Source of the DNA: Carnobacterium divergens
GTDB lineage: Bacteria > Bacillota > Bacilli > Lactobacillales > Carnobacteriaceae
Length of the DNA: 58,717 bases
NCBI RefSeq assembly: GCF_900258435.1
Contig: NZ_LT992558.1
Coordinates: 13,218 to 71,934 of the forward strand
Reading direction: 5' to 3'
Below are positions 1-10,989 of this stretch, piece by piece. The notes beneath the pieces were generated by a model, which saw only the letters and a list, made by a program, of their open reading frames with translations, had not been told where the DNA came from and did no database searches. Position 1 is the stretch's first letter; every line of letters starts with the position of its first letter. The position numbers and the translations under genes are program-made.

Positions 1-59
1 TTACTTTGTTCAGTTTTCAAAGGTCTAAGTTGTTTCGTTGTTGTTTTGACAACTTCTAT
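1..59 (-). other. rRNA operon leader, upstream of a 16S gene outside the window
   Basis: Read on the minus strand, positions 28-1 give the stretch ACCTTTGAAAACTGAACAAA, a motif seen in pre-rRNA leaders of Bacillus, Listeria and Enterococcus relatives. It lies immediately downstream of two strong tandem promoters pointing out of the left window edge. I infer that a 16S-23S-5S operon begins just left of position 1. No mature rRNA sequence is in the window. Confidence 0.65.
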
Positions 60-88
60 ATATTAGCACGTTTAGAAGTTCGTGTCAA
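60..88 (-). promoter_or_regulatory. rRNA operon promoter P2
   Basis: On the minus strand the -35 is TTGACA (83-88), the spacer is exactly 17 bp and the -10 is TAATAT (60-65). It lies about 85 bp downstream of a second promoter in the same direction, the tandem P1/P2 layout usual for rRNA operons. Confidence 0.8.
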
Positions 89-145
89 CAACTTTTTTAA
101 TTTTCTTTTTCGCTAAGTTGTTGTTACGTCCTAGCGACATGTATA

Positions 146-174
146 AATATAACAGGTATATCAAGGTTGGTCAA
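146..174 (-). promoter_or_regulatory. rRNA operon promoter P1
   Basis: On the minus strand the -35 is TTGACC (169-174), the spacer is 17 bp and the -10 is TATATT (146-151), with a TG one base upstream of the -10 (extended -10). The upstream A/T tracts around 175-215 could act as an UP element. With P2 it explains the gene-free stretch between lysS and the window edge; nothing else is recognisable in 175-340. Confidence 0.8.
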
Positions 175-342
175 CTCTTTTTTTGCTTTTTTTTATTTAT
201 TTTTACATTTGTTAACAATATTTTTTTAAATCGGAAATCACACGCTTTCACTTCGGAATAAACGAACTTTAAAATCAAATTCACCTCTATCGTACTTCAT
301 TGTTAAAAATGTATAATATCCACTTTTGGTTTAATAAACAAT

Positions 343-378
343 AAAAAGAGAGTCTACAGCTTATAGACTCTCTTTTTT
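343..378 (-). terminator. Intrinsic terminator downstream of lysS
   Basis: A GAGAGTCTA / TAGACTCTC stem with a short loop is flanked by A and T tracts. It sits directly after the lysS stop codon and separates lysS from the rRNA promoters. Confidence 0.85.
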
Positions 379-383
379 CACTA

Positions 384-1931
<1,548 letters not shown>

Positions 1932-1951
1932 TTATAATGCCAATATAATTG

Positions 1952-1994
1952 AAAAAAAGCAAGGGAATTAAAGTTTTTATCTTTAATTTCCTTA
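1952..1994 (-). terminator. Terminator between dusB and lysS
   Basis: On the minus strand AAGGAAATTAAAG pairs with CTTTAATTCCCTT, followed by GCTTTTTTTC. lysS therefore probably has its own promoter or depends on read-through. Confidence 0.75.
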
Positions 1995-1999
1995 CGTTT

Positions 2000-2995
2000 T
2001 TATTTCACTGTGTTCAATTCTCGTTCTTCTGTCGCTTCTACAAATGCATCGAGTATACTTACCATTTCTTCTTGTCGAGTTGCTTGATTCACTGCTAGTT
2101 TAGTTTTTGCTGCACGTGAAATCCCTTTTAAATAGTAAGCAGCATGCTGACGGAATTCTCTAGTGGCAATGGTTTCGCCTTTTAAATCAACTAATCGTTC
2201 TAAGTGAAGCTTGGCTGTAGCAATTTTTTCTCTTGCTGGTGGTTCAGGTAGCAGAATTCCTGTTTCCAAGTAATGTTTGGTTTGATAAATCATCCAAGGA
2301 TTTCCTAGCGCAGCGCGTCCAATCATTACGCCATCTGCACCAACCTCATCTAACATACGCTTAGCGTCCATTGGAGTTTTGACGTCTCCATTGCCCATGA
2401 ACGGAATGGTTAATGCTTGTTTGACTTCTTTTAAAACATTCCAGTCTGCTTGTCCTTCATACATTTGGACTCTTGTCCGACCGTGCATTGCTACGGCCCC
2501 TGCTCCTGCTCGTTCTGCTGCTAAGGCATTTTCAACAGCGAATACATGATCCAAATCCCAACCAATTCGCATTTTTACGGTTACTGGCAATTGAACGGCA
2601 TCTGCAACGGCCGCAACCATTTCATAGACTTTGTTAGGATCCAACAACCATTTTGCGCCAGCTTCTGCTTTGATGATTTTGTTTACTGGGCAGCCCATAT
2701 TAATATCGATAATGGCTGCTTGGGTATTTGCCTCAACAAATTTTGCAGCTTCCACTAGTGTATCTTTATCGCCACCAAAAATCTGAACGCTTAATGGGTA
2801 CTCATTTTCTTCAATGTGCAGCATTTCTAAGGTTTTTTTATTGCGGGTTTGGATTCCTTTATCACTGATCATTTCACAAACAACTAAGCCTGCACCAAAT
2901 TCTTTTACAGTAACTCGGAAAGCTGCATTGCTAATTCCAGCCATTGGGGCAACTACAACACGATTGGGTATTTCAACGTCTCCTATTTTCCACAT
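2000..2995 (-). CDS. dusB: tRNA-dihydrouridine synthase
   Basis: A flavoenzyme that reduces uridine to dihydrouridine in tRNA D-loops. The TIM-barrel carries the family hallmarks: VVAPMAGISNAAFR at the N-terminus, the substrate loop DINMGCPVNKI with its catalytic Cys, KMRIGWD, and the FMN-phosphate region MIGRAALGNPWM. Its 331 aa are a normal length. The start has an AGAGG Shine-Dalgarno about 9 nt upstream. In many Lactobacillales dus lies between hslO/cysK and lysS, as here. An extended -10 promoter overlapped by a palindrome lies just upstream, so expression may be separately regulated. Confidence 0.95.
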   Translation of the reverse strand: MWKIGDVEIPNRVVVAPMAGISNAAFRVTVKEFGAGLVVCEMISDKGIQTRNKKTLEMLHIEENEYPLSVQIFGGDKDTLVEAAKFVEANTQAAIIDINMGCPVNKIIKAEAGAKWLLDPNKVYEMVAAVADAVQLPVTVKMRIGWDLDHVFAVENALAAERAGAGAVAMHGRTRVQMYEGQADWNVLKEVKQALTIPFMGNGDVKTPMDAKRMLDEVGADGVMIGRAALGNPWMIYQTKHYLETGILLPEPPAREKIATAKLHLERLVDLKGETIATREFRQHAAYYLKGISRAAKTKLAVNQATRQEEMVSILDAFVEATEERELNTVK

Positions 2996-3059
2996 GGTTT
3001 ATTTCCTCTTTTCTCTATATAGGTAACAATTGGATTGTTGGTTTAAATTTACTAGAGGT

Positions 3060-3088
3060 ATCATAGCATAATTCACAAACAAGTAAAA
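3060..3088 (-). promoter_or_regulatory. Putative dusB promoter
   Basis: Minus strand: -10 TATGAT (3060-3065) preceded by TGC (extended -10), 17-bp spacer, weak -35 TTTTAC (3083-3088). It overlaps the inverted repeat at 3071-3105. Confidence 0.5.
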
Positions 3089-3105
3089 CTGTCTTGTTTG
3101 TAAAT
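3071..3105. repeat. Inverted repeat overlapping the dusB promoter
   Basis: ACAAACAAG (3075-3083) and CTTGTTTGT (3093-3101) are perfect 9-bp arms with a 9-nt centre. The match extends outwards to 12 of 13 positions. There is no T-tract, so it looks more like an operator or RNA stem than a terminator; the separate cysK terminator lies at 3107-3140. Confidence 0.55.
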
Positions 3106-3106
3106 T

Positions 3107-3140
3107 AAAAAAACTTCCAATGATGCTCATTGGAAGTTTT
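3107..3140 (-). terminator. Terminator downstream of cysK
   Basis: AAACTTCCAATGA pairs with TCATTGGAAGTTTT around a 3-nt loop, flanked by A/T runs, directly after the cysK stop. Confidence 0.85.
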
Positions 3141-3143
3141 GAC

Positions 3144-4079
3144 TTATTCGCCTTCTACTGCTGGGTAAAGTGCTGTTGATAAATAGCGTTCACCATTGTC
3201 AGGTACTATCGCTAAAACGGATTTTCCTTTTCCTAACTTTTTAGCAACTTCAATTGCTGCTTTAATTGCTGCTCCTGATGAAATTCCAACAAGTATTCCT
3301 TCTTTAGTGGCAACTTCTCTTGCCATTCCTAACGCATCTTCACTTGTTACTTCTAAAATTCCATCATAAATTTTCGTATCTAAGACACCAGGTACAAAAC
3401 CCGCTCCAATTCCTTGGATTTTATGAGGGTTTGGTGAACCTCCTGCTAAAACAGGTGATTCTGCTGGTTCAACAGCGTAAATCAAGGTCGCTGGATTTGC
3501 TTGTTTTAAAACATGACCCACTCCAGTAAGAGTTCCACCCGTTCCAACGCCTGCAACAAACGCGTCTGGGCCTTTTCCGTCAAATGCTTCTAAAATTTCA
3601 GGTCCTGTTGTTACTTCATGAACTGCTGGATTCGCTAAGTTGTCAAATTGCATTGGCATAAAATAATTAGGTTGTGCTGCTAATTCAGTCGCTTTGGCAA
3701 TTGCGCCTTTCATTCCTTCTGATCCTGGTGTTAAGATCAGAGTTGCTCCATATGCTCTTAATAATTTGCGACGTTCAATACTCATAGTATCTGGCATAAC
3801 TAAAATCGCAGGATAACCTTTTGCTGCTGCTACCATCGCTAGACCAACACCCGTATTTCCACTTGTAGGTTCAACGATTGTGTCTCCGGGTTTTAAAACA
3901 CCCTCTTCTTCTGCAACTTCAATCATATTCAATGCAATTCGATCTTTTACGCTACTTCCAGCGTTAAAAAATTCTAGTTTCACATAAACATCTGCAGCTT
4001 CTGCTGGAACAACTTGATTTAGCTTAACGATTGGGGTTTCTCCGATTAATTCTGTTACTGATGAAACCATTCTTACCAT
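3144..4079 (-). CDS. cysK: Cysteine synthase A (O-acetylserine sulfhydrylase)
   Basis: A PLP enzyme that makes cysteine from O-acetylserine and sulfide. Fold-type II hallmarks are visible: the PLP-lysine loop [11 protein letters not shown] (about residue 43), the substrate loop [11 protein letters not shown], the phosphate-binding [10 protein letters not shown], and the C-terminal [13 protein letters not shown]. The 311 aa match CysK. A GGAGG Shine-Dalgarno 7 nt upstream supports this start. Position between hslO and dusB is shared with many Firmicutes. No T-box or other riboswitch is visible in the roughly 125-bp upstream gap. CysK and CysM differ little at this level, but the gene context favours CysK. 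Confidence 0.93.
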   Translation of the reverse strand: MVRMVSSVTELIGETPIVKLNQVVPAEAADVYVKLEFFNAGSSVKDRIALNMIEVAEEEGVLKPGDTIVEPTSGNTGVGLAMVAAAKGYPAILVMPDTMSIERRKLLRAYGATLILTPGSEGMKGAIAKATELAAQPNYFMPMQFDNLANPAVHEVTTGPEILEAFDGKGPDAFVAGVGTGGTLTGVGHVLKQANPATLIYAVEPAESPVLAGGSPNPHKIQGIGAGFVPGVLDTKIYDGILEVTSEDALGMAREVATKEGILVGISSGAAIKAAIEVAKKLGKGKSVLAIVPDNGERYLSTALYPAVEGE

Positions 4080-4158
4080 GTTGTTTCCTCCTCTATTTGT
4101 TCAACTTGGAACGTTAGCTTTATTTTAGAAATCTTACTTACTTTTGTCAAGTGAAATG

Positions 4159-4198
4159 CAAAAGCCGTTTCCTCTTATTTACAAAAGAAAACGGCTTT
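4159..4198 (-). terminator. Hairpin downstream of hslO
   Basis: AAAGCCGTTTTC pairs with GGAAACGGCTTTT across a short loop just after the hslO stop. The T tract after the stem is short, so termination strength is uncertain. Confidence 0.65.
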
Positions 4199-4205
4199 GA
4201 TTTTT

Positions 4206-5090
4206 TTATTTAGCTACGGCTTCTGCTCGTAATTCTATCAAATCTGTTTCTGAATAATGGTAGTGATTGCCACAAAAATGACAGCTTGCTTCAGCGCCAT
4301 GATCTTCCTCAATCATTTCAGTGATTTCGTGTTCTCCTAATGCAATAATCGCTGTTGAAAAGCGTTCTTTTGAACAATCACATTTGAAACTGACTGGCAT
4401 TTTTTCAAGAACTTTCACATTTTCTTTACCTAATAGACGATCTAATATTTCTTCTGGTTGTTCTCCTGCATCCATTAATTTTGATACCAACGGAATTTCA
4501 GCAATATTTTTTTCAATTGCAAGAAGCGTTTCATCTGTTGCTCCTGGCATTACTTGAATCATAAAGCCTCCTGCGGCTTTAATGGAATCGTCTGTGTCTA
4601 CTAAAACACTTAACCCAATTGCTGAAGGTACTTGCTCTGAATTAGCCATGTAGTAGGTGAAATCTTCGCCTAGTTCGCCACTAACTAGCGGAACTTGTCC
4701 AGAAAAGGCTTCTTTTAAACCTAAGTCTTTTGTTACTGTTAGCGTCCCTTGAGTTCCGACTGCACCGCGAACATCGATTTTCCCTGCAGCGTTAGGAGGT
4801 AAACTCACACTTGGATTAGCGATATAGCCTTTTACTTCACCTCGGCCATTACTGTCTACAACGATGTGCCCAACTGGGCCGTCTCCATCCACTTTGACAG
4901 TCATTTTGTCGTCACCTTTTAAAGTTGCACCTAACAACAGTGCACCAACCATCGTTCTTCCTAATGCAGCAGATGATGCGCTCCATGTATCATGTCTTTT
5001 TTGAGCTTCACTAACGGTTTCTGTTGCACAAAGTGCGTAAGCTCTAATTTGCCCCTCGTAACACACACTTTTTAATAAATAATCTGACAT
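4206..5090 (-). CDS. hslO: Redox-regulated chaperonin Hsp33
   Basis: A cytoplasmic holdase activated by oxidative unfolding. The redox switch is intact: the CDC pair in [10 protein letters not shown] (about residue 238) and the CHFC pair in [12 protein letters not shown] (about residue 271), which together bind zinc in the reduced form. The N-terminal [15 protein letters not shown] and [15 protein letters not shown] are typical of the family. Its 294 aa are a normal length. GAGGTG precedes the ATG by 7 nt. It lies directly downstream of ftsH, a conserved neighbourhood for proteostasis genes, with a hairpin in between. Confidence 0.95.
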   Translation of the reverse strand: MSDYLLKSVCYEGQIRAYALCATETVSEAQKRHDTWSASSAALGRTMVGALLLGATLKGDDKMTVKVDGDGPVGHIVVDSNGRGEVKGYIANPSVSLPPNAAGKIDVRGAVGTQGTLTVTKDLGLKEAFSGQVPLVSGELGEDFTYYMANSEQVPSAIGLSVLVDTDDSIKAAGGFMIQVMPGATDETLLAIEKNIAEIPLVSKLMDAGEQPEEILDRLLGKENVKVLEKMPVSFKCDCSKERFSTAIIALGEHEITEMIEEDHGAEASCHFCGNHYHYSETDLIELRAEAVAK

Positions 5091-5112
5091 TCTGTTTCAC
5101 CTCATATTTTGA

Positions 5113-5149
5113 TAAAAGAAGGACACAACAAATGTTGTATCCTCTTTTT
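5113..5149 (-). terminator. Terminator downstream of ftsH
   Basis: On the minus strand AGGATACAAC pairs with GTTGTGTCCT (9 of 10) around a short loop, followed by TCTTTTA. Lies between ftsH and hslO. Confidence 0.6.
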
Positions 5150-5163
5150 GAACGATTTAATTT

Positions 5164-7338
5164 TTATTTGTAACGATCTGAGAAGTTGTTGTCGTCGTAT
5201 TCAGACTTAGCTTCTTCCTCTGTTTTTTCTTTTTGTTCTGCTTTCACTTCATCAGAAGCTTCTTTGGCTTCAACATGTTCTTCCACTTCTTCTTCATGAA
5301 GTTCTTGCTTACGTTCCGCTAGTTCAGCTTCTTCTTGTTTCATTTTTTCAGCTTCTTTAGCTTCTAACGCCTTTTTTGCCTCTTCAAAGGTTGCACCTTT
5401 TTCACTTGGAAATTCAGGGTTTTCTTGACCTTTTGCTAGTGGCATTTCGCCTGTTTCAAATAGACTCTTGATTGTGCGTTCGTCTAATGTTTCTAATTCT
5501 AGAAGTTTTTCAGCAATCAATTTGTGTTGTGCTTTATGTTCTTCTAAGATACGACGAGCTTCCAAGTGAGCGTCATTTAACAGTTTGCGTACTTCTTCAT
5601 CGATTTCATATGCAACTTGTTCTGAATAAGCTTTTGTTTGACCGTAGTCACGACCAACAAAGACTTGGTGGTTTCCTTCATATTGAACAGGACCTAAACG
5701 ATCACTCATTCCGTATTCAGTTACCATGCTGCGAGCTAAGCCTGTTGCTTGTTCAAAGTCGTTACTTGCGCCAGTCGATTGAACGCCGAAGACCATTTCT
5801 TCCGCTGTACGTCCACCAAGTAATCCAACAATTTGTTCAAACATTTCTGTTTTAGTCATTAAGAAACGATCTTCTTTTGGAAGCATAATGGCATATCCGC
5901 CAGCACGGCCACGAGGTACGATGGTTACTTTGTGAACAACGCGTGCGTCACTTAGTACCATACCAACGATGGTATGTCCTGATTCATGGTACGCAACCAT
6001 TTCACGTTCTTTTTTACTGATAACGCGGTCTTTTTTAGCTGGACCTGCAATTACGCGGTCTTGTGCTTCATCGACATCTAGCGCGTCAATTTTAGTTTTA
6101 TTTCGACGAGCTGCAACTAATGCAGACTCATTTAATAGGTTTTCTAAATCCGCACCTGCAAAGCCTGGCGTTTGTTGTGCTACTACTTTTAAATCTACGT
6201 CATCTGCTAAAGGTTTGTTTTTAGCGTGGACTTTAAGAATTGCTTCACGTCCTTTAACATCTGGACGGCCTACTAAGATTTGACGGTCAAAACGACCTGG
6301 ACGAAGTAAGGCTGGATCTAATACGTCTGAACGGTTGGTTGCAGCAATGATAATGATGCCTTCATTTCCTGTAAATCCATCCATTTCAACTAATAATTGG
6401 TTTAGGGTTTGTTCACGTTCGTCGTGTCCGCCACCCATACCTGCACCACGTTGACGACCAACTGCATCGATTTCATCGATAAAGATGATTGCTGGAGCAT
6501 TTTTCTTCGCTGTTTCAAATAAATCACGTACGCGGCTTGCACCGACCCCTACAAACATCTCAACGAAATCTGAACCTGAGATTGAGTAGAAAGGAACGCC
6601 AGCTTCACCTGCTACGGCTTTTGCTAGTAACGTTTTACCAGTTCCGGGAGGTCCTTCTAATAGAACACCTGCTGGAATTCTAGCTCCTAAAGCAACAAAA
6701 CGTCTTGGGTCTTTAAGGAATTCAACTACTTCAACTAATTCTTGTTTTTCTTCCTCAGCTCCTGCTACATCTGAAAAACGAATTTTGTTGGCTTTGCTGT
6801 CAGCTTCTTTAGCTTTTGATTTGCCAAAGCTCATCACGCCACGTCCGCCGCCTTGTCCACCTTGACCGCCTTGTCCCATCATTAGATAGAAGAAGAAAAT
6901 CAAAATAATGATTGGCGCCATTGTCATTAATAGAGTTAACCAGATTCCTGGAGTATCCTCTTCTAATGGTGTCATCGTTACTTTTTTATCTTGAGCAATA
7001 CCGTTAATTTCACTAACGATCGAGTCATTTTGTAAGACTGTTGTTGTAAAGTTCTTGCTCTTAGCGTCTGTTGAACCAAAGATTTTTAGTCCAGAAGAGC
7101 TGTCTTTCACTTTTTGTTCGTCACGGTATTCCCCAGTGATGTTATAAACCCCACCACTTGGTTGGATGTTAAATTTTGCTATTTTGCCGTCTTTCAATTG
7201 AGTTACGAAGTCACTTCCTGAAAGCTTGTTACTTTGTTCGCCAGTTGATCCACCAGTTGCCCAAGTTACAATTCCAATGATTCCTAAGAAAACAATTGCA
7301 TAGAAGACGCCACTTTTAAAGAGTCCATTCTTCTTCAT
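5164..7338 (-). CDS. ftsH: ATP-dependent zinc metalloprotease FtsH
   Basis: Membrane-bound AAA+ protease that degrades misfolded membrane and regulatory proteins. Order of domains: N-terminal TM helix, extracytoplasmic segment, second TM helix at about residues 125-155, a Gly/Gln-rich linker ([10 protein letters not shown]), AAA+ module with Walker A GPPGTGKT, Walker B IIFIDEID, pore motif [34 protein letters not shown], and the zinc-protease motif HESGH with a downstream acidic ligand. I start at the MKKNGLF ATG because AAGGAGG lies 6-7 nt upstream; the longer reading frame lacks a ribosome site. At 724 aa it is longer than many bacterial FtsH, owing to an acidic, lysine-rich, probably coiled or disordered tail from about residue 640. 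Downstream of hpt/tilS, as in most Firmicutes. Confidence 0.97.
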   Translation of the reverse strand: MKKNGLFKSGVFYAIVFLGIIGIVTWATGGSTGEQSNKLSGSDFVTQLKDGKIAKFNIQPSGGVYNITGEYRDEQKVKDSSSGLKIFGSTDAKSKNFTTTVLQNDSIVSEINGIAQDKKVTMTPLEEDTPGIWLTLLMTMAPIIILIFFFYLMMGQGGQGGQGGGRGVMSFGKSKAKEADSKANKIRFSDVAGAEEEKQELVEVVEFLKDPRRFVALGARIPAGVLLEGPPGTGKTLLAKAVAGEAGVPFYSISGSDFVEMFVGVGASRVRDLFETAKKNAPAIIFIDEIDAVGRQRGAGMGGGHDEREQTLNQLLVEMDGFTGNEGIIIIAATNRSDVLDPALLRPGRFDRQILVGRPDVKGREAILKVHAKNKPLADDVDLKVVAQQTPGFAGADLENLLNESALVAARRNKTKIDALDVDEAQDRVIAGPAKKDRVISKKEREMVAYHESGHTIVGMVLSDARVVHKVTIVPRGRAGGYAIMLPKEDRFLMTKTEMFEQIVGLLGGRTAEEMVFGVQSTGASNDFEQATGLARSMVTEYGMSDRLGPVQYEGNHQVFVGRDYGQTKAYSEQVAYEIDEEVRKLLNDAHLEARRILEEHKAQHKLIAEKLLELETLDERTIKSLFETGEMPLAKGQENPEFPSEKGATFEEAKKALEAKEAEKMKQEEAELAERKQELHEEEVEEHVEAKEASDEVKAEQKEKTEEEAKSEYDDNNFSDRYK

Positions 7339-7450
7339 ATTCGCCCTCCTTCTACACATGAGTCTGTCTCATGTTGTATGGTTAATTTTACTTTTTATAG
7401 TATTGTTTCAATTCTAGACTATCATAACATATTTGACCTTCATTGACCAT

Positions 7451-7993
7451 TTATTTCTCTTGGTAAATCTCAGGTTTTAAAATTCCAATATAAGGTAGAT
7501 TACGATAACGTTCTGCATAGTCCAAGCCATAGCCTACGACAAATTCATTTGGTACTAAGAAGCCAACATAGTCCGCTGTAATATCCACAACGCGTCCTTC
7601 TGGTTTGTCTAAAAGCGTCACAATTTTAACTGATTTGGCTTGACGATACTTAAATAAGTCAACTAAGTAAGCTAACGTTCTGCCGCTGTCGATAATATCT
7701 TCAACAATCAAGATGTCACGTCCAGTTACATTGGTATCTAAGTCTTTAATGATTTTTACTTCTCCTGAGGAAACAATATCATTTCCATAACTTGAAACAT
7801 CCATGAAGTCCATTTCTAAATAGGTATCAATTTCTTTGACAACATCTGACATAAAGAAAGTTGCGCCTTTAAGAACACCTACTACAAGCGGATTCTTACC
7901 TTGATATTCCTCTGTTAACTGTTTTCCTAGTTCTACGGTTTTAGTAGCCAATTCTTCTCTTGAGAAGAGGATACGTTCAATATCATTTTGCAT
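7451..7993 (-). CDS. hpt: Hypoxanthine phosphoribosyltransferase
   Basis: Salvages hypoxanthine and guanine to IMP/GMP using PRPP. The PRPP-binding signature [14 protein letters not shown] (about residues 94-107) and the flexible-loop region [12 protein letters not shown] are intact. The 180 aa are typical. The gene overlaps the end of tilS by 11 bp, indicating translational coupling in the conserved tilS-hpt-ftsH cluster. An AAAGGAG Shine-Dalgarno lies inside the tilS coding end about 10 nt before the ATG. Confidence 0.96.
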   Translation of the reverse strand: MQNDIERILFSREELATKTVELGKQLTEEYQGKNPLVVGVLKGATFFMSDVVKEIDTYLEMDFMDVSSYGNDIVSSGEVKIIKDLDTNVTGRDILIVEDIIDSGRTLAYLVDLFKYRQAKSVKIVTLLDKPEGRVVDITADYVGFLVPNEFVVGYGLDYAERYRNLPYIGILKPEIYQEK

Positions 7994-9410
7994 TTATCGT
8001 TTTCTCCTTTTCAATACCCTCATTTTTATCGTAAACGAGTATGTATTGTATTTTATCAGTTTCTTTAGCAATAGACAATTGGGATTCCTTATATTCTATC
8101 AACCAAATAATTTTTTTTTGATTATCGGCGATCAAATATGCTTGATTACGCTGTTCTAGCGGGATTTTTTGATCTATTAAAATATCTTTAAGTTTTTTGT
8201 GTCCTTTGCTCTTTCCTTTTAAGCTCATTTTATCGCCAGGCAATCGGTGTCGGATGGTTAGCGGTAATTCTAGCGAAGCTGGATTAAGATAGATCACCAA
8301 TTGATTGGGTGTTTCTTTTTCTTTGTAATCTGTTGTTTTAAAAAAACCAACGCGCTCACCGTTTGGTAGGTCAACCCAGGAATTCAATGGCAATTCGGTT
8401 GAATAAAAACTGGATTTACTGATTATTTTTTCGTTTGTTACGTAAAATGAATCGTAGCTTTTAATGCCGTACCATTGATTTGAAAAATGAAGCTCCCCAT
8501 TTGGTTGTTGACTTTCTAGTAATTCAAGTACTTTTGCTAGATGGCTTCTTTGAAAGGTAAAGGTGGTTTGCTTCAATAATTCTTGTAAGAAATGATTTAA
8601 AATTTGTTTTCTTAAACTAGAAGGATACTGTTGAAAATCGGAAATGGTTAGTTTCCAAGTTCCTTTGCTTTCTTGTTTAACCACTTTTTGATAGCTTGTC
8701 ATTATTTGTAGTTGCGCAATCTCAAGTATTTCTTGTAAGTCATTTGAAAAATCATTAAAATGTTGAATCACTTGCGGATTTTCCTTCTTCAACAATGGCA
8801 GAATATGGTTACGGTATCGATTTCTTGTGTAGCCATCGTCAAGGTTTGTTTTATCCTCAAAGTAGAATACTTGATGGTTTTTGCTATATTCAAGAAGTTG
8901 ACCTTTTGTAAAAGCAAGTAACGGACGAACGAGCTTTTTATGGGAAAACTCTCGCTCTGCCTGAATTCCTGCAATGCTTTCAAGATGTCCACCTCTCACT
9001 AAACGCATTAAAATCGTTTCTGCTTGATCGTCTCCATGATGAGCTGTTACTAAATGGCTGATTTTTTCTTCAGTCATTGTTTTTTTAAAAAACTCATAAC
9101 GAAAAGCTCTGGCAGCGGCTTCAGTTCCTGTTTTTGGTTGCTCAAATTTTTCCCATTTTGTTGAAAAATAAGGAATCCCGTTGTCTAAACAAAAAGCTTC
9201 TAGAAAAGCGGCTTCATTTTGAGATTCGTTTCGTAGCTGATGATTGACGTGGGCTACTGCAAACCACGGTTTTACTTTTAGTGGCAATTTCATAATTAAA
9301 TCTAGCAATACCATCGAGTCTACCCCTGTTGACACAGCCAGCAAAAGTCGATCGTTTTTTTTCCAAAAGGTTTGTTTGTAACATTCACTTAAAAAATTGC
9401 TTTCGAGCAT
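7983..9410 (-). CDS. tilS: tRNA(Ile)-lysidine synthase
   Basis: Ligates lysine to C34 of the CAU-anticodon tRNA-Ile so that it reads AUA. The PP-loop is [13 protein letters not shown], a variant of SGGxDS with Thr at the first Gly. [14 protein letters not shown] follows, then a TilS C-terminal domain ([24 protein letters not shown]). I chose the ATG giving MLESNFL: it has AGGGAG about 9 nt upstream, whereas the ATG at 9452 lies inside the T tract of the upstream terminator. 475 aa, normal for the family. Overlaps hpt by 11 bp. Confidence 0.94.
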   Translation of the reverse strand: MLESNFLSECYKQTFWKKNDRLLLAVSTGVDSMVLLDLIMKLPLKVKPWFAVAHVNHQLRNESQNEAAFLEAFCLDNGIPYFSTKWEKFEQPKTGTEAAARAFRYEFFKKTMTEEKISHLVTAHHGDDQAETILMRLVRGGHLESIAGIQAEREFSHKKLVRPLLAFTKGQLLEYSKNHQVFYFEDKTNLDDGYTRNRYRNHILPLLKKENPQVIQHFNDFSNDLQEILEIAQLQIMTSYQKVVKQESKGTWKLTISDFQQYPSSLRKQILNHFLQELLKQTTFTFQRSHLAKVLELLESQQPNGELHFSNQWYGIKSYDSFYVTNEKIISKSSFYSTELPLNSWVDLPNGERVGFFKTTDYKEKETPNQLVIYLNPASLELPLTIRHRLPGDKMSLKGKSKGHKKLKDILIDQKIPLEQRNQAYLIADNQKKIIWLIEYKESQLSIAKETDKIQYILVYDKNEGIEKEKTINAK

Positions 9411-9452
9411 CTGCATGGCTCCCTTCAGGATCCTTCTTTTTTGAATAAACAT

Positions 9453-9478
9453 AAAAAAGGATAAGTTTCCTTATCCTT
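9453..9478 (-). terminator. Terminator between yabR and tilS
   Basis: Minus strand: AAGGATAAG, loop GAAA, CTTATCCTT, then TTTT. It separates the S1-domain gene from tilS and helps rule out the upstream tilS start. Confidence 0.75.
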
Positions 9479-9488
9479 ATCATCTATT

Positions 9489-9989
9489 TTAGTTACGACG
9501 TCCGCCTCGTCCGCCTCGTTTTCCTTCAGTATTGCGTTTTAATGAAGTTAAACGATCGTCACTATCTTTTAAAAATGAAGTCATCAATGAATCAAAATCT
9601 TCTTTTTTAGGAACTGCGTTGCGATTGTTACGGTCATTTCTTTGGTTTTGATAACCACCACTGCTACGTCCGCCACCGCTGTCTCTTCCGCCGCCACCTT
9701 CACGACGTCCTTGATAGCTTGACTCACGTCTTGCTGGAGCTGCTGATTCAGGTTTGTCTACTGCACGACGAATTGAAAGACCAATTTTGCCGTCGTCTCC
9801 GATAGACATTACTTTAACCGTTACGTCATCTCCTACTTTTAAAACATCTTTAATGTCTTTAATAAAGGTATCAGATACTTCACTAATGTGAACAAGACCT
9901 GTTTTACCTTCACCTAAATCAATAAATGCACCAAAATTTGTAATACCTGATACTTTTCCTGAAATTTTACTTCCTACTTCAATTGACAT
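9489..9989 (-). CDS. yabR: S1 domain RNA-binding protein, YabR-like
   Basis: A single S1 OB-fold RNA-binding domain covers about residues 3-75 (GSKISGKVSGITNFGAFIDL, TGLVHISEVS, VGDDVTVKVMSI, KIGLSIR). It is followed by a low-complexity Gly/Arg/Ser/Asn-rich tail containing repeated GGG and RNDRNNRN runs and ending in GKRGGRGGRRN. Such tails resemble RGG-type RNA-binding extensions. The start MSIEVG lies 12 nt after AAGGAGG, a slightly long spacing, but no better start is in frame. Found between divIC and tilS as in Bacillus yabR. Molecular role unknown beyond RNA or ribosome association. Confidence 0.88.
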   Translation of the reverse strand: MSIEVGSKISGKVSGITNFGAFIDLGEGKTGLVHISEVSDTFIKDIKDVLKVGDDVTVKVMSIGDDGKIGLSIRRAVDKPESAAPARRESSYQGRREGGGGRDSGGGRSSGGYQNQRNDRNNRNAVPKKEDFDSLMTSFLKDSDDRLTSLKRNTEGKRGGRGGRRN

Positions 9990-10114
9990 AAAAAATATGT
10001 TCCTCCTTAAAACTTGTAAGCTCATTATAGCACGCTACTTGGCTACTTCAAAAGACTATTTACTCAAATTTTGTTAAATTTGTAAATATTTAATCACTAA
10101 TACACTTAAAACTC

Positions 10115-10597
10115 TTAGTTAGAGCTGTTTTCTTGCTTATTATCCTTTTTTTCTTCACTAGATTTATTTTTTTCAGTTTCTTCTGATTTCTTTTTCGTCT
10201 CTTCCAATATCTTGGCTGCGTTATCTTCTGGTAAGCTAAAGATAATCTCACCGTCTTTTGATAGATAATACTTGCTACGAGCAAGCTTAGTAACAAAGTC
10301 ATCATCTTTCAATTGATTGATTTGGTTGTTTAATAAACGTTGTTCGGCTTGAACTTTTTTCAAATTTTTTTCTGCTTGCACTTTTTCTCGATTCATTTTT
10401 GCAACTTCTTGACGGTTGACTAAAATTGTAATCGAAAGCCCCACGATGATAATCGCTCCAATTAAACTAATAAGAAAGATTCTTCTTCGCATCTGTCGTT
10501 TTTGTTTCTTTTCACGGTGGTTTTGAAGGTTTTTTTCTTGGGTATACTCATTTTTCAAGTTTTCGACATTGCTTGGTTGGTGATTGCGTTTCTTCAT
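10115..10597 (-). CDS. divIC: Septum formation initiator DivIC
   Basis: Small bitopic division protein that partners with FtsL and DivIB at the septum. The basic cytoplasmic N-terminus (MKKRNHQPSN and KKQKRQMRRR) is followed by one TM helix (IFLISLIGAIIIVGLSITIL, about 47-66), a coiled coil (KVQAEKNLKKVQAEQRLLNNQINQL) and the family element DDDFVTKLARSKYYLSKDGEIIFSLPE. The charged C-terminal tail is rich in Lys, Glu and Ser. The start follows GAGGAG by about 7 nt; the longer frame lacks a ribosome site. Neighbours rqcP and yabR match the conserved divIC locus. Confidence 0.92.
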   Translation of the reverse strand: MKKRNHQPSNVENLKNEYTQEKNLQNHREKKQKRQMRRRIFLISLIGAIIIVGLSITILVNRQEVAKMNREKVQAEKNLKKVQAEQRLLNNQINQLKDDDFVTKLARSKYYLSKDGEIIFSLPEDNAAKILEETKKKSEETEKNKSSEEKKDNKQENSSN

Positions 10598-10707
10598 TTT
10601 CCCACTCCTCGATTTGAAAAAACTAAGAGTCTTTTGCACTTGGATAAAGTTGTTAGCTTCGTTTCACTCGTCTCTTTAATAGTACAAGAAAGTCACAGCT
10701 TTGTCTA

Positions 10708-10989
10708 TTAAGAGTCCGCTCCATCAGGAGTATCAGCTTTGTAAGTTTCGCTAATAATTGTGTACATATTTTTCGCTTCGTCTTTTTTAGTCGTTTCGAT
10801 AATTCGGTCAATTTTTACAACTAGTGTTTTATTGCCAAAAGCAATGCTTAATTCATCGCCAATTTTTACATCTGTTGATGATTTTGCTGCAAGTCCATTA
10901 ACTTGAATTCTACCTTTATCTGCTACTTCTTTTGCTACTGTACGACGCTTGATAATGCGCGATACTTTTAAAAATTTATCTAGTCTCAT
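10708..10989 (-). CDS. rqcP: RNA-binding S4 domain protein RqcP
   Basis: Small Hsp15-like S4-domain protein ([20 protein letters not shown]) that in Bacillus (YabO/RqcP) works in ribosome-associated quality control with RqcH on stalled 50S subunits. 93 aa. The start codon overlaps the mazG/yabN stop (ATGA-type, 4 bp), so translation is coupled, and the GAGGG site lies within the end of that gene. The upstream in-frame ATG would add 13 residues without a ribosome site. Confidence 0.92.
   Translation of the reverse strand: MRLDKFLKVSRIIKRRTVAKEVADKGRIQVNGLAAKSSTDVKIGDELSIAFGNKTLVVKIDRIIETTKKDEAKNMYTIISETYKADTPDGADS

Noticed and set aside
4080-4158. Possible T-box or SAM riboswitch before cysK
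   Set aside because: The gap is too short and shows no T-box sequence or specifier stem.
5472-5855. 127-codon plus-strand ORF
   Set aside because: Antisense to ftsH, no ribosome site, no recognisable domain.
10090-10305. 71-codon minus-strand ORF
   Set aside because: Alternative frame within divIC; Lys-rich only because it is shifted from the charged divIC tail.
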